Shown here in pieces: positions 1 through 7,035 of a stretch of DNA of 33,225 nucleotides; positions within the stretch are counted from its first letter, which is position 1, and each line of letters begins with the position of its first letter. The notes under the pieces were generated by a model, which worked only from the letters and a program-made list of their open reading frames with translations, was not told the origin of the DNA and did no database searches. The DNA is from Flavobacteriales bacterium (lineage in GTDB: Bacteria; Bacteroidota; Bacteroidia; NORP154). The DNA is taken from positions 1 to 33,225 of the forward strand of contig DTSC01000164.1 of the NCBI GenBank assembly GCA_012965625.1, written 5' to 3'. Made by a program: the position numbers and the translations under genes.

Positions 1-372
1 AAGCCTAAAACAAATAAATATTTAGTACTAGACAACAGTTTGTTTGACTTTGACAAGTCAAGCCTAGGAATCAAGGAAATACCTTCTTTGGATCAATTTG
101 CTGAATTTTTAAAGAAAAATCCAGAAAAAAGAGTTGAGATAACTGGACATACAGACAACAGAGGTTCCAAAACTTATAATCTCCAACTTTCAAAAAAGCG
201 TTCACAGTCAATTGCTGATTATCTAATCAGCCGGGGAATTAATCAAACCAGGCTAATTGTTACTGGATATGGCGAAACGATGCCTGTCAAAGCAAATCAA
301 AATCCGGATGGGTCCGACAATCCTGAAGGAAGAAGATTAAACCGAAGAACAGAAGTTAAAACAATAGAGTAA
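1..372 (+). CDS. OmpA-family C-terminal domain protein (5' truncated by window)
   Basis: The frame is open to the left edge, so only the C-terminal 123 codons are seen; a TTG at 40 inside it is not a credible start. The visible part is a near-complete OmpA/Pal/MotB-type peptidoglycan-binding domain. It begins with the NSLFDFDKSSL strand and contains TGHTDNRGS, with the diaminopimelate-binding Asp at 154-156, and the downstream LSKKRSQS helix with the partner Arg at 199-201. Its role is to tether an outer-membrane or periplasmic protein to the cell wall. In Bacteroidota such domains often end longer proteins with TPR or beta-propeller repeats (PorE-like) or Pal-like lipoproteins; the missing N-terminus decides which. 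It converges on the SpoIIE phosphatase gene, with 110 bases between the two stops. Domain call is firm; the whole-protein identity is open. Confidence 0.9.
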   Translation, partial: KPKTNKYLVLDNSLFDFDKSSLGIKEIPSLDQFAEFLKKNPEKRVEITGHTDNRGSKTYNLQLSKKRSQSIADYLISRGINQTRLIVTGYGETMPVKANQNPDGSDNPEGRRLNRRTEVKTIE

Positions 373-482
373 TTGATTCCTCCTAAATAGACATGTTTTA
401 AAGAACAAGAGTAACCATAATTACTTATATAGTCCTTTCTAAATTCAGCAAAAGCAAGTACTTAAATTAAGGGGATTGTTTT

Positions 483-2342
483 TTATACGCGAACACCCAT
501 CACAAGAATATCATCAATTTGTTCATAAACGGTGTTTTTGGCATCCTTAGGAGTTTTCCAATCTTCAATAACTTTATCAATAATTGATTTCTGTTTTTCC
601 ATGCTAAGATGCTGGTGTTTCATAAGTAAAGGCCTAAACCTTTTTGCCATGAATTTCCTTCCGCGTTTGCCTCCAAATTGATCCACATAACCATCTGAGA
701 AAATATAGATACTATCTCCTTTTTGTATCTTTATCTTGTTATTTCTAAACATTTTTTGCTCTTCACCAACAAAAACACCAATTGGAAACTTATCAGCCTT
801 TATTTCTATCAAATCATATCCAAATTCTGAACTTCTAAGTACAATATTATCTTCTTCCAAAAGCTTTTTGGTTTCTTCATCCATTCCTTTCGGATCTGTC
901 TTTCTTATCAAGTATAATGGATTATATGCCCCAGCAAACTGAAGCTCCATAGTATTAAAATTAATAGAACAAAAAGCGATATCCATGCCATCCTTCACAG
1001 TAGATTCTTCAAAGGTATGGCTAATGGTTTCACCTGCTAACTTATTAAGTTCATTTAAAATATCTGAAGGTACTGCTTTACCATGCTCAACAATTGCTTC
1101 CTTTAATAATGCACTTCCTATCAAACTCATAAATGCTCCTGGAACTCCATGTCCTGTACAATCCACAGCTGCGAATAATGCCACGTCATCCTTCTCTCCT
1201 ATCCAATAAAAATCACCACTTACAATATCCTTTGGTTTATATATAATAAAATAGTCTTTTAACATTCGATTTACCATACCTAAATCAGGCAAAATTGACT
1301 CCTGAATTCTCTTAGCATACCTTATGCTTGCAGTAATTTCAGAATTTTTTAATTCAATCTCTTCCTTTTGCCTAACTACCTCTTCTGTTCTTTCTGATAC
1401 CTTTCTCTCCAACTCTTTCTCTGATTCATGCAGGTCTTTACGCATCCTCAATAGTGCATGGCCCAATGAATCCTCTTTACTCAATGGATTGTAATCAGAC
1501 TCAAAGTTTCCCGACCCAACTTCTTTTGCAAATTCCGTAGTACGTTTAAATCCATCTACAAGATCATTCATGGCTAAGGACATATCACCAATCTCATCAC
1601 TTGTTATCTTTATCTTTTTTTCAGGTATAATACCCCTTCCAAGAAGCAATAACAATCCTTTTAGCTCTTGGACAGGTTTAACGATGGAGCGCACTGTGAA
1701 TAATGCAATGAGCATACCACCAACAACCAATGCTAATCCCAATGTTCTAACAACAAATTCCAGATCATCAAAAGCACTAAGCATTTTTGCGCTTACTTGG
1801 TTGGTATTGTCCTGATGGGACTTTACGATTGCAGGTAGTTCTTTTTCTATCTTGTTATATATTTGTTCCACGTCACCACCTTCAACCATAGGCCTAATCA
1901 TAAATACAACCATTGGATCTTCATAACTATCAAACGTATTTAACTGACTCATGATATCCTCTAGCATTACTATCAAGTTTTCAACTTTATTGATAACTTC
2001 TGCAATTTGCTCTTGCTCGTCTGGACTCCAGAACTCTGCAAGCTCAAGAATTTCATCTTTCTTTTTCGGATAATCTTCAGCAATAAGTTTCTTCAATTTT
2101 GCCTTATCTGGGTCATCACTTATCTGGACCTCTACCCATCTCATAATGAGCATCTTAGACTCAATCATGAGCATATTAAGGTCTTCTAAAACATCAACAG
2201 AAGGGTTATATATTCTGGTAATTTGATCATTGATCTTCCTGCTTTCGCTAAGGGTTACATAAGTGAGTGCAAAAACCACAAACGTAAATAACAGCAAGAC
2301 TCCAAACCCTGCACCTATTTTTCTACTTATAGTAAATTTCAT
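483..2342 (-). CDS. Membrane HAMP-SpoIIE (PP2C-type) serine phosphatase
   Basis: A 619-residue inner-membrane signalling phosphatase. Transmembrane helix 1 is at about 11-31. A helical periplasmic sensor of about 160 residues follows, then helix 2 at about 197-217, a HAMP domain at about 215-270, a charged coiled coil at about 300-345, and a SpoIIE/PP2C domain from about 365 to the end. Metal-binding motifs are present: SGDFYW (375-380), DCTGHGVPGAFMS (394-406), a KDGMD segment and a late FSDGYVDQFGG motif. Family members dephosphorylate a Ser/Thr-phosphorylated partner, classically an anti-sigma-factor antagonist; no such partner is encoded here. The architecture is that of a chemoreceptor with the output swapped for a phosphatase. 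It lies 203 bases downstream of the yfiR-like/TPR pair on the same strand. The ligand and target are unknown. Start is the first Met before a basic residue-led membrane helix. Confidence 0.93.
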   Translation of the reverse strand: MKFTISRKIGAGFGVLLLFTFVVFALTYVTLSESRKINDQITRIYNPSVDVLEDLNMLMIESKMLIMRWVEVQISDDPDKAKLKKLIAEDYPKKKDEILELAEFWSPDEQEQIAEVINKVENLIVMLEDIMSQLNTFDSYEDPMVVFMIRPMVEGGDVEQIYNKIEKELPAIVKSHQDNTNQVSAKMLSAFDDLEFVVRTLGLALVVGGMLIALFTVRSIVKPVQELKGLLLLLGRGIIPEKKIKITSDEIGDMSLAMNDLVDGFKRTTEFAKEVGSGNFESDYNPLSKEDSLGHALLRMRKDLHESEKELERKVSERTEEVVRQKEEIELKNSEITASIRYAKRIQESILPDLGMVNRMLKDYFIIYKPKDIVSGDFYWIGEKDDVALFAAVDCTGHGVPGAFMSLIGSALLKEAIVEHGKAVPSDILNELNKLAGETISHTFEESTVKDGMDIAFCSINFNTMELQFAGAYNPLYLIRKTDPKGMDEETKKLLEEDNIVLRSSEFGYDLIEIKADKFPIGVFVGEEQKMFRNNKIKIQKGDSIYIFSDGYVDQFGGKRGRKFMAKRFRPLLMKHQHLSMEKQKSIIDKVIEDWKTPKDAKNTVYEQIDDILVMGVRV

Positions 2343-2545
2343 GGCTTGGTTAAACTTATGTATTTCAATTTATTAAGACCGAAATACTTTCTCTGGTTAA
2401 AGCGAATAAATTTAAATAAAAATTTTGTCATTTAATTAATCCCAATGTTTAATAAACGAATCTTGGCTATTATAAATATGAATTAACAAGGATGATTATG
2501 GAGGCTTACTAGATTTTAATTAATTATAAATCGATAAATAGAAAT

Positions 2546-3517
2546 TTACTCCTTCTTGGCTCTAAGTTCTTCTAATCTTTTATTTATCTCCTCTAGTCTC
2601 TCAGTTTCATTCAATGCCCAATAGATTCCTTTTAATCCTTGCAAAACATCCTCGCTTTCAGGATCAAGTTTTAAAGCATATTTCATATAAGGCAATGACT
2701 CTTTAAATAAAACAAGGCTTGTATCTTGAATGTCATCTAAGGCAACCAAATCAATATCATAATCAGTACCATTAATTATGCTTACTGCTACATTATAATA
2801 TAAAATACCAATATTATAATTTGCATTTACATCTAAAGAATCTATTTTAAGTGCTTTGTTATAGTACTCCTCAGCCAATATTAGATACGTTCTATTTGCC
2901 CTTCTATTTACCTCATAAAGCCTCGTATATAAACCACCCAAAGCATTATAAATATCCATTTTCTTTGGTCTAAGATCTATGGCTGGGTTACCAATTACAG
3001 CCATTTGCAAGAATATATCAAAGCTATTACGGGCTTTCTCCGGATCATTCGAATAGATATAGTTAACAGCATCATTATAAAAAGTTATAGCGATATTATT
3101 CATCTGAGTTCGACTATTCCCTGAATATTTGCCATTGCCATCTAGCTCCAAAGATCTTGTGAAATAATCAATAGCCAAAGCTCTCTTTGGACCATCAATA
3201 TTCTTGTCTCTTTTATAAAGTTCGTAATAAATAAACCCCTTATAATACCATGTATGGGCCAAAACTTTTGTGGTATCATTCTTAGAGGCTACATCAATTA
3301 ATACTTTTGCCTCATCTAAAGAATCAACTTTTAATTTCTTAAGTGCATCAACAACCTTGCTGTGTTGAGCATGTAAGCCAGCCGAAAAGAAAAATGCCAG
3401 AATCATCAAGAAAAAGAACCGATTAAAAGACCTATATATTCTACTAGTCCTTCTTTTATCTATTCGTAGCCCTTCAAGGAAGAGTAAACTAATTAGTATT
3501 TTATAAAATCTAGTCAT
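2546..3517 (-). CDS. Secreted/periplasmic TPR-repeat protein
   Basis: A 323-residue protein made of tetratricopeptide-like helical pairs. Examples are TWYYKGFIYYELYKRD, the NANYNIGILYYNVAVSI repeat and a final YMKYALKLDPESEDVLQGLKG unit. A hydrophobic stretch ending in a Gln-led site (FFFSAGLHAQ, about residues 41-50) looks like a signal peptide, so the product is probably periplasmic. The start is uncertain: Met1 at 3517 gives an unusually long N-region with an extra hydrophobic patch, while Met38 (3404-3406) gives a signal peptide lacking basic residues. Met1 lies only 11 bases from the yfiR-like stop, so co-transcription is likely. TPR scaffolds mediate protein-protein contacts; here it could link the YfiR-like protein to the phosphatase downstream, which is inference. 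No enzyme domain seen. Confidence 0.82.
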   Translation of the reverse strand: MTRFYKILISLLFLEGLRIDKRRTSRIYRSFNRFFFLMILAFFFSAGLHAQHSKVVDALKKLKVDSLDEAKVLIDVASKNDTTKVLAHTWYYKGFIYYELYKRDKNIDGPKRALAIDYFTRSLELDGNGKYSGNSRTQMNNIAITFYNDAVNYIYSNDPEKARNSFDIFLQMAVIGNPAIDLRPKKMDIYNALGGLYTRLYEVNRRANRTYLILAEEYYNKALKIDSLDVNANYNIGILYYNVAVSIINGTDYDIDLVALDDIQDTSLVLFKESLPYMKYALKLDPESEDVLQGLKGIYWALNETERLEEINKRLEELRAKKE

Positions 3518-3528
3518 AACAATAGTAA

Positions 3529-4056
3529 CTATAAAACCTTTGTTGCAAAAGTTGCCAGATTAGAAGCCATACTTAATCCATGTGCAGCTATATTTCCTTT
3601 ATTTATCTCAAAACCGTGTTTATTATCCTTAATAACAAAATTTATGCCCGCTCCTTTCTCAATCAAACCTGGTGACTCAGTAATTATTAAGGTAGGCTTA
3701 TCTTTAAATCTTTTTACGATCTCTGCAATTTTGTGGCTTTGATCCTTTGCAACAAATAGTATATGACATTTTTCTATTGTCTTTACTGACAAGTACTTAT
3801 TAATCGCAAATATCTGATTACCCCTGGTTGTCGCGTCCTTCACTTTACCCAGTTCATTAAATAATGGAGTATTCCCAATAATTGCAATCACAAAATCTCC
3901 TTTTTTTAATTCCAAAGGCCATTCTATATATCTGGTAAAATTGTAAAGAAAGGTAGCTTTAATATGAGCATTGGTATCGTCAGAAGTCTGGATTCGACTG
4001 AATCCAGTACAGAATAAGAAAAAAATAATACTAAATATATGTATGGCGATTCTCAT
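3529..4056 (-). CDS. YfiR-family periplasmic protein (DUF4154)
   Basis: A 175-residue secreted protein with an N-terminal signal peptide (residues 1 to about 20). The YfiR/HmsC-like fold is signalled by ATFLYNFTRYIEWP near the mature N-terminus, the FVIAIIGNTPLF strand, CHILFVAKDQ, a TLIITESPGLIEKGAGINFV segment and a late FEINKGNIAAHGLSMAS segment. In Pseudomonas, YfiR is a periplasmic repressor of the HAMP-GGDEF enzyme YfiN and is itself released by the OmpA-like YfiB. No GGDEF gene lies here. Instead a HAMP-PP2C phosphatase is downstream and an OmpA-domain gene is nearby, which suggests a rewired version of that circuit (inference). It is first in a likely yfiR-TPR(-phosphatase) transcript with a good promoter match at 4147-4178. 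Confidence 0.85.
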   Translation of the reverse strand: MRIAIHIFSIIFFLFCTGFSRIQTSDDTNAHIKATFLYNFTRYIEWPLELKKGDFVIAIIGNTPLFNELGKVKDATTRGNQIFAINKYLSVKTIEKCHILFVAKDQSHKIAEIVKRFKDKPTLIITESPGLIEKGAGINFVIKDNKHGFEINKGNIAAHGLSMASNLATFATKVL

Positions 4057-4146
4057 CTATTATTTATGCGTGTCCCCATTGGAAGTCAGTTCTTCTTTTA
4101 CAATTATCAGTCCAAAATTTATAACCACCGATGTAAATACGGCAAA

Positions 4147-4178
4147 CAAATATAAAATTTGTATTAACAGAAAGCAAA
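4147..4178 (-). promoter_or_regulatory. Putative Bacteroidota-type promoter for the yfiR-like operon
   Basis: Read on the minus strand, TTTG (4178-4175) is followed after 20 bases by TATATTTG (4154-4147). This fits the Bacteroidota housekeeping consensus TTTG-N19/20-TAnnTTTG. It points at the YfiR-like gene and leaves a leader of roughly 85 bases. It sits just after the tRNA terminator, where a new transcript would have to start. Seen in sequence; function inferred. Confidence 0.55.
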
Positions 4179-4194
4179 CCTCTTAAATATCAAT

Positions 4195-4224
4195 AAAAAA
4201 CCCATAAGCAGCTTTACTCATGGG
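4195..4224 (-). terminator. Rho-independent terminator of tRNA-Lys
   Basis: On the minus strand an 8-base-pair stem, CCCATGAG (4224-4217) with CTTATGGG (4208-4201), has an 8-base loop and one G-U pair, and is followed directly by six T residues (4200-4195). It begins about 28 bases after the tRNA 3' end, so it fits a terminator for the tRNA transcript. Confidence 0.85.
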
Positions 4225-4251
4225 CCTTAATAATCTTAAATTAGTATTTTG

Positions 4252-4324
4252 TGATCTGACTGGGGCTCGAACCCAGGACCCTCTCCTTAAAAGGGAGATG
4301 CTCTACCAACTGAGCTATCAGATC
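4252..4324 (-). tRNA. tRNA-Lys (anticodon UUU)
   Basis: On the minus strand the 73 bases fold into a standard cloverleaf. The acceptor is GATCTGA/TCAGATC, the D arm GCTC-AGTTGGTA-GAGC, and the anticodon arm TCTCC-CTTTTAA-GGAGA with anticodon TTT at loop positions 34-36. The T arm is CTGGG-TTCGAGC-CCCAG and the discriminator base is A. The 3' CCA is not encoded and must be added after transcription. It is flanked by its own promoter-like sequence (4366-4395) and terminator (4195-4224), so it looks like a single-gene transcript. Confidence 0.97.
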
Positions 4325-4365
4325 TCCAGCAATTAAGAATTAAATAATTCTCAATTTTAGAGGTG

Positions 4366-4395
4366 CAAATATAGACCAATATTTATATTTTGAAA
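4366..4395 (-). promoter_or_regulatory. Putative promoter of tRNA-Lys
   Basis: The minus strand carries TTTC (4395-4392), an 18-base spacer and TATATTTG (4373-4366). The second box is a full match to the Bacteroidota -7 element TAnnTTTG; the first is one base off TTTG. Transcription would start about 35 bases before the tRNA. The rest of the gap up to the lipoprotein gene at 4592 is AT-rich, and I see no gene in it. Confidence 0.45.
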
Positions 4396-4591
4396 AGAAC
4401 GTAATTCCAATATTTGGTTTTCACTCCATCTCTAGCACAAAAACTCTAATGCCAATCAATGGTAATTAAAGCTTTTGATACAAATAAGCCCAACCAAGAT
4501 AAATGTAATCCAATTTAATCTTATGAATCAATTTAATTAGTCTTTAACCTGTAAATTTCATATCTTCACTAACTATAAAGAGTAAAATAAT

Positions 4592-5143
4592 ATGAGTAAT
4601 CGTTATTTTATCTATCTCCTCCTTATCCTGTTTTTCCTATCGTGCAAGAAAGAAAAGATTGATGATCGTGTTACATTTAAAGAAACAGTTTTTGAATTTA
4701 GGGATGAAATGGAATTTGATTTTCCGTCAATTATCGGATTGAACATCCCTTGGGTATTGCCTAGCATAGACATTTCAATTAATTTTCCACAGGAAGTAGG
4801 TTATACTGACCCATTAATAAATGGGGTAGAGAATATATTACTCAAAAGTATGACTGCAGAAATATTAAGTCCTTCAAATGAGGATTTCTCTTTTTTGAAG
4901 CATCTGACTATTTATATTACAGCGCCGGGATTACCTGATATTGAATTAGCACATTTATATAATATATCTCCCAACCCAGGTAATATTATTGATCTTGTAC
5001 CTGCTGGAAATGTCTTAGACACTTATGTGAAACGTGATGATTACAATATGAAAATTGAAGTTACAGCAGATAAATTAATGCTGCAGGACGTGAAAGTGAA
5101 TGCTTCTTTGGTTTTAGAAGTAACTTTAATAAATGAAAGGTAA
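4592..5143 (+). CDS. Lipoprotein of unknown function
   Basis: A 183-residue putative outer-membrane or periplasmic lipoprotein. A short hydrophobic signal ends in the lipobox LFFLSC with lipid-accepting Cys17 followed by KKEK. I do not recognise the mature domain. It is rich in short beta-prone stretches (VTFKETVFEF, LTIYITAPGL, MKIEVTADKLML, ASLVLEVTLI), which suggests an all-beta sandwich. The gene stands alone on the plus strand between tRNA-Lys and the convergent lipoprotein operon, with only 25 bases between the facing stops. No catalytic motif is visible. The lipoprotein call is solid; function is unknown. Confidence 0.82.
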   Translation: MSNRYFIYLLLILFFLSCKKEKIDDRVTFKETVFEFRDEMEFDFPSIIGLNIPWVLPSIDISINFPQEVGYTDPLINGVENILLKSMTAEILSPSNEDFSFLKHLTIYITAPGLPDIELAHLYNISPNPGNIIDLVPAGNVLDTYVKRDDYNMKIEVTADKLMLQDVKVNASLVLEVTLINER

Positions 5144-5168
5144 ATTGCTCATTAGCGTTATTTAATAA

Positions 5169-5615
5169 TTAATTCCTTCTTGCTCGTATAATCAGGCCTG
5201 CCATACCGATATTATAAGCTTTTATAAGGTTTTCTTCAGCATACATATTCATCTCATTGGCATTTACTATTTCAATCTCAAAAATGCCATCTACATATTC
5301 ATCTAAATGCATATAGATATGTTTGTCATCCTTTAGTTCCCATTCACCAAGCATTTCATAATTTAGTGTATCGAATGTATGATATTCTGCTTTTGCAGTA
5401 CCATCGTCATCAAAATAGATCTTGTACGAACAGCAATTATTCTTGTAATAATAATAGGGGAGAAAAGTTTCCAGCATATTCGTACTGCCTCCATTAATCT
5501 CGACTGAAACCACCTCCCATTCACCCTTGATAACATAGATATTGTAAATTTTCTGACATGCACAAAGCATCATCATTATACAAAATAAGGAAATTGCTAA
5601 TATGGGTCTTGCCAT
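5169..5615 (-). CDS. Lipocalin-like lipoprotein
   Basis: A 148-residue lipoprotein with signal and lipobox MLCAC (lipid-accepting Cys20). The mature part opens with IKGEWEVVSVEINGG and continues through KIYFDDDGTAKAEY, LGEWELKDDKHIYMH and FEIEIVNANEMNMYAEEN. This order of strands (KG.W.v..., F..dG, W.l.d...l.i, I..l....M.l) is typical of small Bacteroidota lipocalin-like lipoproteins. Such proteins usually lack a known ligand. A Cys pair (NNCCS) lies in the loop after the YYYY stretch. It is last in a three-gene minus-strand operon, starting 3 bases after the stop of the barrel-like protein, so translational coupling is likely. Confidence 0.78.
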   Translation of the reverse strand: MARPILAISLFCIMMMLCACQKIYNIYVIKGEWEVVSVEINGGSTNMLETFLPYYYYKNNCCSYKIYFDDDGTAKAEYHTFDTLNYEMLGEWELKDDKHIYMHLDEYVDGIFEIEIVNANEMNMYAEENLIKAYNIGMAGLIIRARRN

Positions 5616-5618
5616 TTA

Positions 5619-6209
5619 TTAATTTATTGATGGATTATTAATTAATGGTTTTTGCTCAGATTTATCTTTCTTAAAGGTATATCCAATACTAAGACCTCCC
5701 CAATTAGAGAAAATTATTGGCTTTCCATAAATAAATGGTGTATAGCTTAATCTTAGAAAAATCCCACCTCCTGTTTTCTGAAGCCTATAACCGATAGACG
5801 GATTTGATAGCAAGTCCTTTTTTCTTACAAAGCCAACCTTTCCATCTAGCCCAATATCATAAGCCGAATAATTTAAATAGGTCAAGCCTAAACCCAATTC
5901 TATATGATTTACTCCATAAGCATACATAATAAATACGCCAAAAGGTATAAACAAGTCTGGTGATATGTCTTTATGAAAATCAGAATAGCTTGATATCCCT
6001 ACTCTGCCACTTAGTTTTATCCTGTCATCTAGCGAAAGCACTAAACGATCGTAATTCAAAGATGGGATACCTGCTGCCCCACCGATTTCGAGGAAAATAG
6101 TGTTTTCTGAAGCAAAATTATTTTTAGTCAAGCCCTGACCCTGAACATCGCCAAAAGCAGTTAATAACAAAAAAACTTTAACTAAGATTAGGTTTAACAA
6201 GAACTTCAT
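5619..6209 (-). CDS. Small outer-membrane beta-barrel-like protein
   Basis: A 196-residue protein with a signal peptide (about 1-24, ending FGDVQGQ). The mature sequence alternates polar and hydrophobic residues in strand-length pieces: ENTIFLEIGGAAGIPSLNYDR, KLSGRVGISSYSD, HIELGLGLTYLNY, GIFLRLSYTPFIYG and GGLSIGYTF. That pattern fits an 8-stranded-type outer-membrane barrel. It does not end in the aromatic residue typical of barrels but carries a short polar tail. The specific family is not recognised. It lies 17 bases after the Cys-repeat lipoprotein and 3 bases before the lipocalin-like lipoprotein, so the three probably form one envelope complex or pathway (inference). Confidence 0.72.
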   Translation of the reverse strand: MKFLLNLILVKVFLLLTAFGDVQGQGLTKNNFASENTIFLEIGGAAGIPSLNYDRLVLSLDDRIKLSGRVGISSYSDFHKDISPDLFIPFGVFIMYAYGVNHIELGLGLTYLNYSAYDIGLDGKVGFVRKKDLLSNPSIGYRLQKTGGGIFLRLSYTPFIYGKPIIFSNWGGLSIGYTFKKDKSEQKPLINNPSIN

Positions 6210-6226
6210 CTAGAAACTTGTCGGTC

Positions 6227-6787
6227 TTACAATTTCGTATAAACAGCAGTACATGTGCCAGCGCCAGCACCAAATGGCAATCCATTGTCATGTGCATAGT
6301 TGATGGTTATGGCATCTTTAGTAGCATTAATGGTTCCTTCTCCACTAACGGTAGTTGAAAGTCCGACAGTCTGGCTGGCAATAGTAATATTGTTTCCCGA
6401 AATTGTTGCCACAAGATCACCTCCAGACAAAGAAAGCAAAGGGGATATGGTGATCTGATTAAGGGTTGTTTCATCCATGTTGATGGTTTGGGTATTTTGT
6501 AATGAGAATAGTAATGTGCTACAATCATCTGAAACATCCCAGTCACCAATAAATTTTTCTCTGGCATCAATGCAAGAACCATCATCTTCATTGGCATTTG
6601 CATTGTAGTTATCTGCGCTTGGATCGGTACACCCCCTAATAATGCATGAGCCATCATCAATCGTTGCTTCTTCATTGAAATTTACCGCATCTGTATTGGT
6701 GCATCCCGATGTATCTTCATCTTTCTTCTTGCATGACCCTATTACAAGACAAGCTAAAAATAATACAACAAAAACCTTAAGCTTCAT
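6227..6787 (-). CDS. Lipoprotein with two Cys-framed Asp/Asn repeats
   Basis: Start chosen at Met 6787-6785, since it gives a clean lipoprotein signal with lipobox VIGSC (Cys19). The frame extends upstream to 6850, but that adds a hydrophobic stretch with no basic residues. The mature N-terminus has two 24-residue repeats, CTNTDAVNFNEEATIDDGSC (Cys29-Cys48) and CTDPSADNYNANANEDDGSC (Cys53-Cys72). Both have an identical 19-residue Cys spacing and a DDGSC end. Such repeats recur in Bacteroidota surface proteins and look like small disulfide-closed, possibly Ca-binding modules. The remaining ~110 residues (GDWDVSDDCS onward, with ITISP, NNITIASQTVG and GEGTINATKDAITINY strands) look lipocalin-like. 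It heads the three-gene operon; function unknown. Confidence 0.8.
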   Translation of the reverse strand: MKLKVFVVLFLACLVIGSCKKKDEDTSGCTNTDAVNFNEEATIDDGSCIIRGCTDPSADNYNANANEDDGSCIDAREKFIGDWDVSDDCSTLLFSLQNTQTINMDETTLNQITISPLLSLSGGDLVATISGNNITIASQTVGLSTTVSGEGTINATKDAITINYAHDNGLPFGAGAGTCTAVYTKL

Positions 6788-6983
6788 AATACTGGATTTA
6801 ATTGTGTCCATAAAGTTAAACAAAATCATGCAAATTAGCAGAAAACACATGATTTATTTAACCTGGAAATAGATTTTATAAGAAACTAGATTTAAAAACC
6901 ATTATTGGATTTAAAGATTAAAGGTCGTTAAAAAAAACAGGAATTATTTGTGATTTTAAAATGCAGATTTAATAAAATGCCAA

Positions 6984-6991
6984 TACCTTTG
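6984..6991 (+). promoter_or_regulatory. Possible -7 box upstream of the SDR/VOC pair
   Basis: TACCTTTG matches the Bacteroidota -7 element TAnnTTTG and lies 44 bases before the SDR start codon. No good TTTG -33 element is found at the expected distance, so support is weak. Confidence 0.3.
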
Positions 6992-7035
6992 ACCTTTAAA
7001 ATTATTTAGGTCCCTTTTAGCCATTAATAATTCAA

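Noticed and set aside
4144..4160. ACAAAT-ATAAA-ATTTGT hairpin upstream of the yfiR-like gene
   Set aside because: Six A/T-dominated pairs; better explained by the -7 box TATATTTG that it contains.
6307..6675. Open frame of 122 codons overlapping the Cys-repeat lipoprotein on the same strand
   Set aside because: Out-of-frame reading of the lipoprotein gene with Met/Gln-rich, non-protein-like composition; the other frame has a lipobox and regular repeats.
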